Source of the DNA: Acidobacteria bacterium 13_2_20CM_57_17
GTDB taxonomy: Bacteria; Acidobacteriota; Terriglobia; Acidiferrales; UBA7541
DNA: 32,535 nt
Assembly: GCA_001914785.1 (NCBI GenBank)
Contig: MNDE01000177.1
Location: forward strand, 1 to 32,535
Direction: 5' to 3'
Under the pieces are notes generated by a model, which worked only from the letters and a program-made list of their open reading frames with translations, made no database searches and was not told where the DNA came from. Each line of letters opens with the position of its first letter. The first letter of the stretch is position 1. Below, piece after piece: positions 15,475-23,674 of the stretch. The translations under genes and the position numbers were made by a program.

Positions 15475-15500
15475 ACTGACCACTGAGGACTGACAACTGC
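15475..15500. repeat. Degenerate 7-base tandem repeat
   Basis: Three successive heptamers, ACTGACC, ACTGAGG and ACTGACA, followed by ACTGC, occupy the short gap after the ferredoxin-like gene. It is intergenic, with no gene signal. Confidence 0.6.
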
Positions 15501-15504
15501 AAAC

Positions 15505-15825
15505 TTAGGAAGTAACCGGCGTGTCCGCCGGCAGCTTCGCGCGCAGGCACCACTTCAGCTCCTGGCTCATTTCCGTGATTTCCATCCCCGGCATCACGAT
15601 GAACTTGCAGCTCAGCATCTCACGCGGCTCGTCCTCGTCCGGCAGTTGGCAGGTCACGCGGCAATACTGACAATCCTGATTCCAGCAGAAGCGCCCGTAT
15701 GGGATCGTTTCCGGGCTAATGAATTGAAAGCACCGCAAAAGCGAATTCCGCTCCGGGACTTGAAACCTTTTCCCAAAGACTGTGATCGCCACCAGCTTTT
15801 CATAAGGACGAAAGGGTTCCGACAT
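15505..15825 (-). CDS. 2Fe-2S ferredoxin-like protein (fer2 fold)
   Basis: A 106-residue soluble protein from the ATG at 15825. The N-terminal beta-grasp strand pair VAITVFGKRFQVPERNSLL is followed by RFCWNQDCQYCRVTC (Cys47, 52, 55, 59) and LSCKFIVMPGMEIT (Cys73). The C-x4-C-x2-C-x17-C order with a GMEIT-like ending matches the 2Fe-2S domain of NuoG and of formate or sarcosine dehydrogenase subunits. It stands as a single-domain electron carrier here. The partner enzyme is not in the window. An open frame continues upstream to 15960 but its composition is unlike the protein. Confidence 0.75.
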   Translation of the reverse strand: MSEPFRPYEKLVAITVFGKRFQVPERNSLLRCFQFISPETIPYGRFCWNQDCQYCRVTCQLPDEDEPREMLSCKFIVMPGMEITEMSQELKWCLRAKLPADTPVTS

Positions 15826-16038
15826 GATGAATCCTGTTCTCCGTGACCCGGCCCTGCGTCCTCGCGGGACTTTCCCGAACCGGAACACCAGGTTGAGTGC
15901 CTCATCAGAGTAGACCGCGAATTTCACCCGCGCAACGCCGCGTCTTGCCCGCGTTCCCAATCTGCCACGGTGTACTCTCCCGCCTTCGCAGGTCTGTCCA
16001 CGCGCGACTCAATTTACGTTTGGATAGAAGAAGGAAGT

Positions 16039-16070
16039 GCCCAGGCCGCGCACCGTGCCGCGACCTGGGC
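16039..16070 (-). terminator. Hairpin after the large exported protein gene
   Basis: GCCCAGG (16039-16045) and CCTGGGC (16064-16070) enclose an inner CGCG/CGCG pairing, giving a stem of about 11 pairs with a central loop. On the minus strand it lies 13 bases past the stop of the 889-residue gene and is followed by a T-rich rather than pure T stretch. Probable terminator. Confidence 0.55.
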
Positions 16071-16082
16071 ATCGCTCTAGTG

Positions 16083-18752
16083 TTACGGCCGGTGCTGGTC
16101 CTTCTGCCTGTTTGACTTCCGTTCCGATTCTCTGTCCGACTTGCGGTCCGAGTCTCGATCCGAGTCCCGGTCCGACTCCCGGTCCCAGCGCGGTCTCGTC
16201 CCATTTGTTGTCTGGCTCCCCACCGAAACCTGGGCCGAAGCCGAGCTTTGATTGCCGGAGGCATCCCGAGCCATATAGGTGACGGTGTAGATGCGGCCAG
16301 TTCCCATTCCGGAGCGCTCTGCCCGTAAAAGGAACGACTGCACATCCGTCCCGAACGGGATTGGCCCGCCGCCCACCGCCTGGATGTCGTTCGGCTGATC
16401 TCCATCTCCCAGGCCTTCGTCTGGCTCATTGCTGGTAATCGACACGAGAGCGACCGTCGGATTCGCATCGCAACTGTCGTTTGCATTGACTGTTGCATTG
16501 ATTTGCATCAGCCTGTGGTTCGGCGGCCAGAGAGCGTTCGGAGACAACGCAACGTGCAGGGAAGGCGCGTTCGTGTCTCGAACAGTTACGTGCGTTGTCG
16601 CCATGGAACTGAGGCCTCCCTGGTCAGTGACCGTCAACGTAAACGTGTGAGTACCCATTTCCGGCGTTATCTGAACGACGGCTTTGGTACCTACCACATT
16701 GCCCGCCTCATTCTTCCAAACGAAGCTGAGCGCATCTCCGTCGGGATCGCTGGACTTAGACCCGTCCAACATCACACGCATACCCTGCCCTGTGCATTCC
16801 AGGGTTTGGTCGGCGCTTGCGACTGCAACCGGCGGATGATTTACCGCTTGTACTGTGATCACCGTTTTAGCCGTTGAACTGAGGTTTCCGGGATCCGTGA
16901 CAGTCAGCGTAAAGGTGTGCACACCCACCTGCACCGTCACTTGCACAACGGCCGTGGTACCCACCACATTGCCCACCTCATCCTTCCAAACAAAGCTGAG
17001 CACATCTTTGTCGGGATCGCTGGACTTGGACCCATCCAATTGCACGGATGTCCCGCCCGATCCGGTGGCGTTAACCGTTTGGTTCGCACCCGCGTTGGCG
17101 ACTGGCGGGTGGTTTACCGCTACTATCGTGACGACTGTGCTAGCCGTGGAGCTGAGGCCCCCGGGATCGGTGACCGTCAGTGTAAATGTGTCGACGCCAA
17201 CCGGCAGCGTCAATTGAACAACGGCCGTTGTGCCCACCACATTGCCCGCCTGATCCTTCCAAACAAAGCTGAGCACATCTTTGTCGGGATCGCTGGACTT
17301 GGACCCATCCAATTGCACGGATGTCCCATCCGGGCCGGTGGAGTCAACCGTTTGGTCCATACCTGCGTCGGCCACTGGCGGATGATTGGTCTCTATGTTA
17401 CCCGTCATTCGGCTGAAAAGGATTTGTGAGACGCCCGGAGTGCCGTCCTGCCAGGCCACGTTGATGTCGCCGCTCTTGTCCGCAGCGATCTGTACGGCCT
17501 CAGATAGGCCTGAGTTGTTGGAAAGGTTGAGCGGCGTGGAAAGAAACGTCGCGCCTGAATCTGTCGAACGGGTGAAGAGGATGTCGCGATTGCCTGGAGT
17601 AGTGTCTTCCCAAGCCACGTTGATATTGGCGCCGGCATCGACTGTTAGCCACGCGTTGGTGGAAGGCCCGGAGTTATGCGATAGATTCTGCGCGCTGGAA
17701 AACGTAGCGCCCGCATCGCCCGAACGAACGAAGAAGATGTCTGCGGGACTGCTTTCTTCCCAAACCACGTTAATGTTGCCCGCGGCATCCACAAAGAGTT
17801 GTGGGTTCCCGGATGAGCCAGGAGTCCCGGACAGATTCTTAGGAGACGAGAAGGACGCTCCGTTGTCTACCGAGCGGCTCAGGAAAATGTCGAAATTGCC
17901 TCCGCAATCGTTCGACCAGACTACGTTGATATTGGCGGCAATGTCCAAAGCGATTCGAGGAGTGTTGGAGTTGGCAATGCAGTTGCCAAGCGGATTTGAG
18001 AGATTCATGGGTGGCGAGAAGTTCAGGCCATTATCAGTCGAGCGGCTGAAGGAAATGTCTGAATGGCCGGCAATGTCATCTTCCCAAACCACGTTGATGT
18101 TGCCGTTCTTGTCCACCGCAATTTGCGCATTTAACGAGCCACCAGGATTGGTGGACACCATCTTGGGTGATGAGAATGTGGCCCCTCCGTCCCTCGAACT
18201 GCTGAACCAGATGGCGAGATTGCCAGTGTCGCTTTCCCAGAGGACGTTGATGTTGCCGGTGGTGTCCACAGCGATCTGTGGAACGGAGTACAAAGCGGTG
18301 TTCATCGTCGCGGAGAGATTCGTTGGCGCGGAGAAAGTCATGCCCCCATCGGTCGAGCGGCTGAAAAAGATATTGGAGGTGCGAAAACTGCAGTCGGGAC
18401 TGTCCTCCCACACTATATTGATGTGGGCGGCCGCGTCCACGGCCATGACCGGACTGAAGGAGCATCCCAGGCTATTGGAGACCTGCTTTGCCGCCGGGGT
18501 CGGAAGGAAGGTCGCGCCCCCATCAGTTGAACGGCTAAACAAAATATTAGAGTTGGCGTTGGTATCATCTTCCCAGGCCATATAGATGTTCCCAGCAGCA
18601 TCCACGGCGATCTGCGGAGTGAATGAATAATCCGCATTGTTCGACACATTCTTCGGCGTGGAAAACTGTTGCGACCGTGCAGGACTGCACAGTACTGACA
18701 ATCCGAGCATCAAAATTGCGGCGATGTGACCCCAACGCTTGGAGTAAACCAT
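16083..18752 (-). CDS. Large exported beta-propeller and PKD-repeat protein
   Basis: A secreted or surface protein of 889 residues from the ATG at 18752, chosen because AAGGAGG lies 6-8 bases upstream. A signal peptide (about 1-28, ending SPARSQQ) is followed by eight repeats of about 50 residues with the pattern FSxPxNLS...IAVDxxGNINVVWED...ILFSRSTDGGAT, as in sialidase/BNR-type propellers (about 29-440). Three PKD-like repeats of about 91 residues follow (NHPPVA...LDGSKSSDPD...HTFTLTVTDPGGLSS), then one Ig-like or HYR-like domain beginning near DTNAPSLHVALSPNALWPPNH. The last 35 or so residues are an Arg/Asp/Ser repeat tail. No sialidase catalytic set is evident, so adhesion or carbohydrate contact is more likely than hydrolysis. 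It stands alone. Confidence 0.85.
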   Translation of the reverse strand: MVYSKRWGHIAAILMLGLSVLCSPARSQQFSTPKNVSNNADYSFTPQIAVDAAGNIYMAWEDDTNANSNILFSRSTDGGATFLPTPAAKQVSNSLGCSFSPVMAVDAAAHINIVWEDSPDCSFRTSNIFFSRSTDGGMTFSAPTNLSATMNTALYSVPQIAVDTTGNINVLWESDTGNLAIWFSSSRDGGATFSSPKMVSTNPGGSLNAQIAVDKNGNINVVWEDDIAGHSDISFSRSTDNGLNFSPPMNLSNPLGNCIANSNTPRIALDIAANINVVWSNDCGGNFDIFLSRSVDNGASFSSPKNLSGTPGSSGNPQLFVDAAGNINVVWEESSPADIFFVRSGDAGATFSSAQNLSHNSGPSTNAWLTVDAGANINVAWEDTTPGNRDILFTRSTDSGATFLSTPLNLSNNSGLSEAVQIAADKSGDINVAWQDGTPGVSQILFSRMTGNIETNHPPVADAGMDQTVDSTGPDGTSVQLDGSKSSDPDKDVLSFVWKDQAGNVVGTTAVVQLTLPVGVDTFTLTVTDPGGLSSTASTVVTIVAVNHPPVANAGANQTVNATGSGGTSVQLDGSKSSDPDKDVLSFVWKDEVGNVVGTTAVVQVTVQVGVHTFTLTVTDPGNLSSTAKTVITVQAVNHPPVAVASADQTLECTGQGMRVMLDGSKSSDPDGDALSFVWKNEAGNVVGTKAVVQITPEMGTHTFTLTVTDQGGLSSMATTHVTVRDTNAPSLHVALSPNALWPPNHRLMQINATVNANDSCDANPTVALVSITSNEPDEGLGDGDQPNDIQAVGGGPIPFGTDVQSFLLRAERSGMGTGRIYTVTYMARDASGNQSSASAQVSVGSQTTNGTRPRWDRESDRDSDRDSDRKSDRESERKSNRQKDQHRP
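16110..16190. repeat. Short tandem repeat coding an Arg/Asp/Ser tail
   Basis: The coding strand repeats a unit of about 12 bases, variants of CGGGAGTCGGAC, giving DRDSDRDSDRKSDRESERKS at the C-terminus of the large exported protein. Such arrays expand and contract easily by slippage. Confidence 0.65.
16980..17054. repeat. 75-base exact direct repeat, copy 1
   Basis: Identical to 17253-17327 by direct reading. The two lie 273 bases (91 codons) apart, in the first and second PKD-like repeats of the exported protein. The third PKD repeat is clearly diverged. This indicates recent duplication or gene conversion within the gene. Confidence 0.9.
17253..17327. repeat. 75-base exact direct repeat, copy 2
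   Basis: Partner of 16980-17054. It covers the codons for the segment from KSSDPDKDVLSFVWKD and the preceding TSVQLDG, and is a potential site of recombination and of assembly collapse. Confidence 0.9.
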
Positions 18753-19122
18753 GGCTGGCCTCCTTGTCGGCGAGCGGCGACCTAAACGGGCGACACAGAC
18801 ACCAATCCGACTACCGGAATGCAAGAGAAATTGCCCCTGGCCAGCCCTGCGGGGAACTTCTGAACTGGCCCTTCTGTGGGGCTACTTTGGATAGGCTCGC
18901 CCTCCCAGCCCAGGGAGAAACGAGCGTGATTTCTACACTCAGTATACAGAAATGGGGACGAATGAAAAGGGAAAACAGGTTGGCTATGTGTCTATTCAGC
19001 CAATAGAGCTCCGGTTCGCTCCCGCGGGATACTCGCTCCAGGTAAGGCCTATCTTTTCAGGTTAAGTCCTTTATAATGAATGTCTTAAAAACACAGCGGC
19101 ATCACCTTATTTCAATTCTTCC

Positions 19123-19150
19123 TTGAATTTTCTTCGCTGTGTGGTATACT
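19123..19150 (+). promoter_or_regulatory. Strong sigma70-like promoter with no gene downstream
   Basis: TTGAAT (19123-19128) and TATACT (19145-19150) are 16 bases apart, with TGG before the -10 as an extension. Both hexamers match consensus in at least four of six positions. Transcription would start near 19157 and run into the repeat array; the next gene downstream is on the opposite strand and ends at 19430. Confidence 0.5.
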
Positions 19151-19222
19151 AGCTTTTAGGTAATTCCGTGCACCGCGTCGGTTCCGACCTTTCCAGTCAC
19201 CAAGCATATTTGATCTAAGCCG

Positions 19223-19239
19223 TTTAGAATCAACACTTG
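19223..19239 (+). repeat. TTTAGAATCAACACTT repeat, copy 1
   Basis: The 16-base motif TTTAGAATCAACACTT lies 50 bases before copy 2, in the same orientation. Confidence 0.85.
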
Positions 19240-19272
19240 TGAAAGAGTCCGATGGAACTCAGTGTAACCCCT

Positions 19273-19319
19273 TTTAGAATCAACACTTATGGATGTGCCC
19301 CGTAAGTGTTGATTCTAAA
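19273..19319. repeat. 17-base perfect inverted repeat, copies 2 and 3
   Basis: TTTAGAATCAACACTTA (19273-19289) pairs perfectly with TAAGTGTTGATTCTAAA (19303-19319). The stem can extend by T-G, G-C and G-C pairs to leave a loop of about 7 bases. No T-run follows on either strand, so a terminator role is not supported. Confidence 0.9.
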
Positions 19320-19342
19320 CCACTTACTTAAACTCTAAGTCC

Positions 19343-19359
19343 TTTAGATGCAACATTTA
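19343..19359 (+). repeat. Degenerate repeat, copy 4
   Basis: TTTAGATGCAACATTTA matches the motif at most positions and lies 70 bases after copy 2 in the same orientation. It is followed by a run of seven A. Confidence 0.5.
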
Positions 19360-19429
19360 CAAAAAAACATAGAGCCGGTGGGGTTGTTATGGTTAACCAG
19401 ATACCCCGATAAACCGTGCCTTACCCGAC

Positions 19430-20965
19430 TCACGGACTCTTCGGTGCCAACTGATAGCTCACGAATGCAAACTGCTTCCCGTCCGGCGACCACGAAGGGA
19501 CGTTCATCGTTCCCTGCCCGCCGAATAGTTTTGCCAACACGGCGATCTTCTTGTCCTTCAGCGTCATCATGCGCAGCATCACGTCTTTGTTCTCCGGATG
19601 CCCTTTCACGCTCGCGTCGTACGTCAGGAACACCATCCTTTCACCGTCCGGCGAAAGGTGTGGAAACCAGTCGTTCTCTTCGCCAAACGTAATCTGTTCT
19701 TGTTCGCCTCCATCGGCGCGCATCCGCCAAATCTGCATGTGCCCGGTACGTTCGGAGTTGAAGTAAATGTACTTCCCGTCCGGAGAATACTCCGGACCAT
19801 CGTCCAGTCCGTTGGCGGTCGTCAGTTGCTTCTCCTCGCCGCCCGCCGCCGGAATCGCGTAGATGTCGAAATCACCATTCCGTTCGCCGACGAACGCCAG
19901 CGTTTTCCCGTCCGGCGACCAGCCATGCCAATACGAAGGAGACTTTTGCGTGATGCGCCGCGGCGCGCCGCCGCCGATCGGTACAATGTACACAAGCGAC
20001 TGGCGGTCCTCCTGCGAGTTGTCGCTGATCGCCAACTGCGTGCCGTCCGGCGAAATTCCGTGATCATTGTTGCATCTCGTCGCGAATCCTGTGGCCAAGA
20101 CTTGCGGAGTCCCGCCTATTACGGGAATCTTCTCGATCCGCCCGTTCCGGTTGAAGAGCAAGTTCTTGCCGTCGGGCATCCAATTAGGCGCCTCGAACCT
20201 CTCCGGCGCAATGTAAATCGCGCGCCGGTCCGTGGAAGCGACCGTGATGATTTCCAGTGTGCTGTAGAGAGTGGACGCGGCAGCGGCCGCAGTCTCCGCC
20301 GGCTTCAGATCGACGTTCGAGAACACCGCTTTTTCCACCACGTCTTTATCGTGGCTGCAAACGCCAATCCCTACGTAAAACGGCTCCTTTAATGCGATTC
20401 GCGTGGACTCGCTCGCCAAACGGAATTTGCCCTTTTCATCCGCGAGCCACATCGAAAAGTACGCGCCGCGCTTTTCAATTCGCAAACGCTTGGGCGCGGG
20501 AATGTTGGCTTGGATCTCGCGCGTGGCGGCGGCTTTCTCTTCGCGGTATTGCAGTGAAGTCAAGCCGCTGCCATGAAGCGCCACGTCCGCATAAGGAGAA
20601 TCCGCGTCCAGGCTTTGCCGGATCATCAGCACTGCTTTGCGATGCTCGTTCACGCCTTTGCCCAGAAATGTAATGTCCGCCATCAGCGTCACGTCGCCGG
20701 ACATTTTCTTCCACACGAATTGGAACGCATCGCTCGCGGACCACATGTTCTCGCCGCTGCCCGCAATCGTGTAACTGTGTTTCGCCGCCTCATATTCCAC
20801 GGAACCTTCGTGAAGAACCGTTCCGACGTCGCCGTGACTCTCAAAAATACCGACTGGCGCGGCAGCAATCGCGCTCGATTGAGTACGCGCGCGGATCTGC
20901 GCTGCGAAGACAGACACGGCTGCGAAAGCCAGCGCCGCCAACCAAACAGTTTTCTTCCGGTCCAC
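19430..20965 (-). CDS. Exported TolB/PD40-like beta-propeller protein
   Basis: A periplasmic or secreted protein of 511 residues from the GTG at 20965, chosen because GGAGG lies 8 bases upstream and it gives a clean signal peptide ([20 protein letters not shown]). An ATG at 20980 and a TTG at 20998 lack a Shine-Dalgarno sequence. Residues of about 40-215 form a concanavalin-like domain of the DUF1349 kind ([43 protein letters not shown]). The second half has at least five PD40 repeats with SPDGK or MPDGK and intervening [21 protein letters not shown]. Probably a ligand-binding or sensing propeller; no catalytic residues can be named. It is divergent from ssb. Confidence 0.85.
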   Translation of the reverse strand: MDRKKTVWLAALAFAAVSVFAAQIRARTQSSAIAAAPVGIFESHGDVGTVLHEGSVEYEAAKHSYTIAGSGENMWSASDAFQFVWKKMSGDVTLMADITFLGKGVNEHRKAVLMIRQSLDADSPYADVALHGSGLTSLQYREEKAAATREIQANIPAPKRLRIEKRGAYFSMWLADEKGKFRLASESTRIALKEPFYVGIGVCSHDKDVVEKAVFSNVDLKPAETAAAAASTLYSTLEIITVASTDRRAIYIAPERFEAPNWMPDGKNLLFNRNGRIEKIPVIGGTPQVLATGFATRCNNDHGISPDGTQLAISDNSQEDRQSLVYIVPIGGGAPRRITQKSPSYWHGWSPDGKTLAFVGERNGDFDIYAIPAAGGEEKQLTTANGLDDGPEYSPDGKYIYFNSERTGHMQIWRMRADGGEQEQITFGEENDWFPHLSPDGERMVFLTYDASVKGHPENKDVMLRMMTLKDKKIAVLAKLFGGQGTMNVPSWSPDGKQFAFVSYQLAPKSP

Positions 20966-21138
20966 GAGGAAGCCCTCCATTCGCAAATTGAAGGGCAACG
21001 TTAGGATGCTGACTATCGATTGTCAATTCTTCACCTCTCGCGGGCGCGGCCTGGGATCTACCTCGATCCATCGCTTACCGACGCTCATTTCCCTTTTCTT
21101 CGCTCGCATGCTATCTTCGCCGTCTTAGGGGGAGTTCC

Positions 21139-21615
21139 ATGTCTGTCAACAAAGTCATTCTCGTAGGCCGTCTGGGCCGCGATCCCGAAACGCGCTATAC
21201 CGGCGGCGGCCAGGCCGTCGCAAATTTCTCCGTCGCCACGGACGAATCGTACAAAGACAAAAATGGCGAGCGTCAGAAGCGTACCGAGTGGCACAAGATT
21301 GTCGTATGGGGCAAGCAAGCCGAAATCGCACAGCAATACCTCAAGAAAGGCTCGCTGATTTTCATCGAAGGACGCATCCAGTCTCGCGAATGGCAGGACA
21401 AGGAAGGCCAGAAGCGTACCAGCTTTGAAATTGTCGCCAACAACTTCCGCATGCTGGGAGGCCGCGCCGAAGGCGCTGCAGCGGGCGGCGGTGGCGTGCG
21501 CCCCAGTAGTGGCGACGACTTTGAGCCGCACGCTGCACCTGCTGACGATTCTTACGGCGGCAGTGCCGCTCCTGCTGGCGGTCCCGAAATTTCCGACGAA
21601 GATATTCCCTTCTAA
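21139..21615 (+). CDS. ssb: Single-stranded DNA-binding protein
   Basis: A 158-residue protein that coats single-stranded DNA in replication and repair. The OB fold is clear (MSVNKVILVGRLGRDPETRYT, TEWHKIVVWGKQAEIAQQYL, GSLIFIEGRIQSREW), followed by a Gly/Ala/Pro-rich linker (about 108-148) and the acidic tip DEDIPF that binds partner proteins. The ATG at 21139 has GGGGGAG five bases upstream. A hairpin follows the stop. No rpsF or rpsR neighbour is present. Confidence 0.97.
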   Translation: MSVNKVILVGRLGRDPETRYTGGGQAVANFSVATDESYKDKNGERQKRTEWHKIVVWGKQAEIAQQYLKKGSLIFIEGRIQSREWQDKEGQKRTSFEIVANNFRMLGGRAEGAAAGGGGVRPSSGDDFEPHAAPADDSYGGSAAPAGGPEISDEDIPF

Positions 21616-21617
21616 GT

Positions 21618-21644
21618 AGCACGGCCACTCTTGGCTGTGCTTTC
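21618..21644 (+). terminator. Hairpin after ssb
   Basis: AGCACGGCCA (21618-21627) and TGGCTGTGCT (21632-21641) pair over ten positions with one G-T, around a CTCT loop. Only three T follow (21641-21643), so it is a weak intrinsic terminator. Confidence 0.5.
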
Positions 21645-21708
21645 AGTAGAAAGCAATAGAGTGCAATAAGTATCAGTTCGTGAGAACGAAAGAGTAGGCC
21701 CCTCGTCG

Positions 21709-22710
21709 ATGCAGACTACCAATCGTCAGCTTCGGCTGCAATCGCGCCCCAAAGGCCTGCTTGCTCCGGGCGATCTTCAGTTAGTCGAATCTCCAGTGCC
21801 GGAACTGAAAGATGGCCAAGCGCTGGCCCGCCTAAAGTATCTTTCTATCGACCCCACTATGCGGGTCTGGATGGCCGCGGATACCTATCTTCCCGCTGTG
21901 CCCATCGGCGAAGTCATGCGCGCCTTGGGCTTCGCGGAAATCATCGAGTCGCGCCATCCCGATTACAAAAAGGATGATCGCGTCACGGGCCTGACAGGCC
22001 TGCAAGACTACGTCCTCATCGACGCATCTGCGAAACAGTTCTTCCAAAAGGTTCCGAAGATTCCTTTCGTTTCGGACACCGTTTTCCTCGGCGTCCTCGG
22101 CATGAACGGCCTCACCGCTTTTTTCGGTATGGAAATCGCGGCGCCGAAGAAGGGCGAAACCCTTGTCGTCTCCGCCGCCGCAGGCGCCACTGGCAGCATC
22201 GCCGGGCAAATTGCGAAAATTCACGGCTGCCGCGTCGTTGGGATCGCCGGCACGGATGACAAATGCGCCTGGATCACCAAAGAGCTTGGATTCGACGCCG
22301 CGATCAACTACAAGCATCCTGATTGGAAAGAAAAACTCGCCGCCGCGACTCCCGACGGTATCGACATCGATTTTGAAAACATCGGCGGCGAAATCATGCA
22401 GGAAGTCTTGAGCCGGATGAATCTTCATGGCCGCGTGGTGGTTTGCGGCTTCATATCCGGCTATACCAAGGCAGACCCCAATATGGTCAGCCTCGGCACG
22501 GTAATAGTGAAGCGCCTCCACATCCAGGGCTTCCTAATCCTCGATTACGCCGCGCGCTCCATGGAAGCGGCAACGCAGTTGGGTCAATGGAAAATGTTCG
22601 GTAAGCTCAAGGACCGCGAGACGATCGTGGAAGGACTCGAGAAAGCGCCCGACGCCATCAACATGCTCTTCACCGGCGGCAACACCGGCAAACTGATTGT
22701 AAAGCTCTGA
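21709..22710 (+). CDS. NADP-dependent zinc-less medium-chain oxidoreductase (CurA-like)
   Basis: A 333-residue enzyme of the leukotriene B4 12-hydroxydehydrogenase/CurA branch of medium-chain dehydrogenases, which reduce alpha,beta-unsaturated carbonyls using NADPH. The N-terminal LSIDPTMRVWM and the ALGFAEIIES region are typical. The nucleotide-binding loop is AAAGATGSIAGQIAK (about 157-171), followed by VVGIAGTDDKC. Structural and catalytic zinc cysteines are absent, as expected. DFENIGGEIMQEVL and HGRVVVCGFISGY also fit the family. The ATG at 21709 has only weak Shine-Dalgarno sequence. The substrate cannot be fixed. It ends 22 bases from the convergent Spy-like gene. Confidence 0.9.
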   Translation: MQTTNRQLRLQSRPKGLLAPGDLQLVESPVPELKDGQALARLKYLSIDPTMRVWMAADTYLPAVPIGEVMRALGFAEIIESRHPDYKKDDRVTGLTGLQDYVLIDASAKQFFQKVPKIPFVSDTVFLGVLGMNGLTAFFGMEIAAPKKGETLVVSAAAGATGSIAGQIAKIHGCRVVGIAGTDDKCAWITKELGFDAAINYKHPDWKEKLAAATPDGIDIDFENIGGEIMQEVLSRMNLHGRVVVCGFISGYTKADPNMVSLGTVIVKRLHIQGFLILDYAARSMEAATQLGQWKMFGKLKDRETIVEGLEKAPDAINMLFTGGNTGKLIVKL

Positions 22711-22732
22711 CGGCTGGCTGAATCGCGGTAGT

Positions 22733-23134
22733 CTACTTTGAGGAATTGCGTTTTCTTTGGTCGTCGAGGTTCTTCAAAAACTCTTCAAACTTGGGCTTTT
22801 GTTCCGGCGAGAGGATCGCGCGGATATCGTCACGTCCTTTTTGATGCACCTGGTCGAGTTGCGCATCTGCCTGATCGTGAACCGCCTTTGCCTCGGTATG
22901 CTTTTGCAACAGGATGGTGTCGACCCGTTGAATCTGGTCGCTCGTCAGGTTCAGCAACTCCGTGAGTTGCTTCACACGCTGAGCGCGCCTCGCTGGTTCC
23001 GGCATGGGAGTGCTAGCGGCAGACACCAGGTGATGCGCATAGGAATAGCCTAGCGTTCCACCCAAGGCAGCACCTAGGAGGAACACTATGCCCACCCACA
23101 GCGCGGCCTTCCGGGATGCAGAAATTTCGCTCAT
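22733..23134 (-). CDS. Spy/CpxP-like periplasmic protein, membrane-anchored
   Basis: A 133-residue protein with an N-terminal membrane segment (about 9-31, ALWVGIVFLLGAALGGTLGY) and an all-helical outer part. It contains the LTxxQ-type motif twice (LNLTSDQIQRV near 62, LSPEQKPKFEEF near 109), as in Spy, CpxP and ZraP. Such proteins act as chaperones or stress sensors at the envelope. The ATG overlaps the anti-sigma stop as ATGA, so it is coupled to the ECF operon and is likely both its target and its effector. Confidence 0.75.
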   Translation of the reverse strand: MSEISASRKAALWVGIVFLLGAALGGTLGYSYAHHLVSAASTPMPEPARRAQRVKQLTELLNLTSDQIQRVDTILLQKHTEAKAVHDQADAQLDQVHQKGRDDIRAILSPEQKPKFEEFLKNLDDQRKRNSSK

Positions 23135-23643
23135 GGATTGTTCTCCTGCACAGGAACCAGCACATCATCCAGATTCACAGGGGGTGGCGCCTCAAAAAGG
23201 GATTCCTGCGCCGCCAACGTCTTGGTTTGCTGGTTGGGTGCCTGGAGCGGCCTTTCATACAACCAGGTGCCCGTCACAAGGAGAAGAACTCCTGAAGCCA
23301 GCGTTAGCCGCGAAGCAAACTTCGGCACTGCCAGCCACGTGCTCGCCGCTTCTGTTAATTCCCTCTCGCGTGCGGCAATGGCCGCCATAACCCGTGTCGA
23401 AAACCAAGGCCTAGCCATTTCAGTAGCCGAGCCAACGCCCTTGAAAATTTTCCTAGTAGCTAGAAGGTCCTGCGCCGCCGTCTGGCAGCGATTGCATGCC
23501 GCGAGATGGTTGTGCTCCGCCGCAGCCCATGTCTCGCTCAATTCTTCAATCCGCGCTGCCTCAGGACGAGCCAATGCGGAATCCTCCAACAAATCCCGCA
23601 ACTTCCTGCACTCTTTATCATTTTTCTCCAGCAGGTTCCACAT
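23131..23643 (-). CDS. Zinc-finger anti-sigma factor
   Basis: A 170-residue single-pass membrane protein. The N-terminal cytoplasmic part carries the anti-sigma zinc motif HLAAC..C (His46, Cys50, Cys53), and the membrane helix is at about 114-130 (TLASGVLLLVTGTWLY), followed by a Pro/Asp-rich outer tail. It binds and inhibits the ECF sigma factor encoded 31 bases upstream. Start at 23643 is firm: AAGGAGG is five bases before the ATG. Confidence 0.85.
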   Translation of the reverse strand: MWNLLEKNDKECRKLRDLLEDSALARPEAARIEELSETWAAAEHNHLAACNRCQTAAQDLLATRKIFKGVGSATEMARPWFSTRVMAAIAARERELTEAASTWLAVPKFASRLTLASGVLLLVTGTWLYERPLQAPNQQTKTLAAQESLFEAPPPVNLDDVLVPVQENNP

Positions 23644-23674
23644 ACCCGCCTCCTTGCCGCTCTTGCTTTCGCCG

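Larger units (their letters stand above)
18753..19429. other. 677-base non-coding stretch with promoter and repeat family
   Basis: No credible gene is seen on either strand; the open frames here lack codon structure and family features. The first part (18753-19020) is the upstream region of the exported protein gene. The second part (19021-19370) is richer in A and T and holds an 8-base inverted repeat (ACACAGCG 19091-19098 with CGCTGTGT 19135-19142), a plus-strand promoter, a GTCGG-TT-CCGAC dyad (19177-19188) and four copies of a 16-17 base motif. Candidate non-coding RNA locus or regulatory array. Confidence 0.6.

Noticed and set aside
17386..18585. Open frame of 399 codons on the plus strand
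   Set aside because: It is the complement of the repetitive propeller gene; the repeated codons keep the opposite strand open.
19177..19188. Part of a tRNA gene
   Set aside because: The small GTCGG/CCGAC hairpin is not accompanied by acceptor, D or T-loop sequences.
19273..19319. Intrinsic terminator
   Set aside because: The stem is strong but no T-run follows on either strand.
19223..19359. CRISPR array
   Set aside because: The repeats are 16-17 bases, differ in orientation and spacing, number only four, and no cas genes are present.
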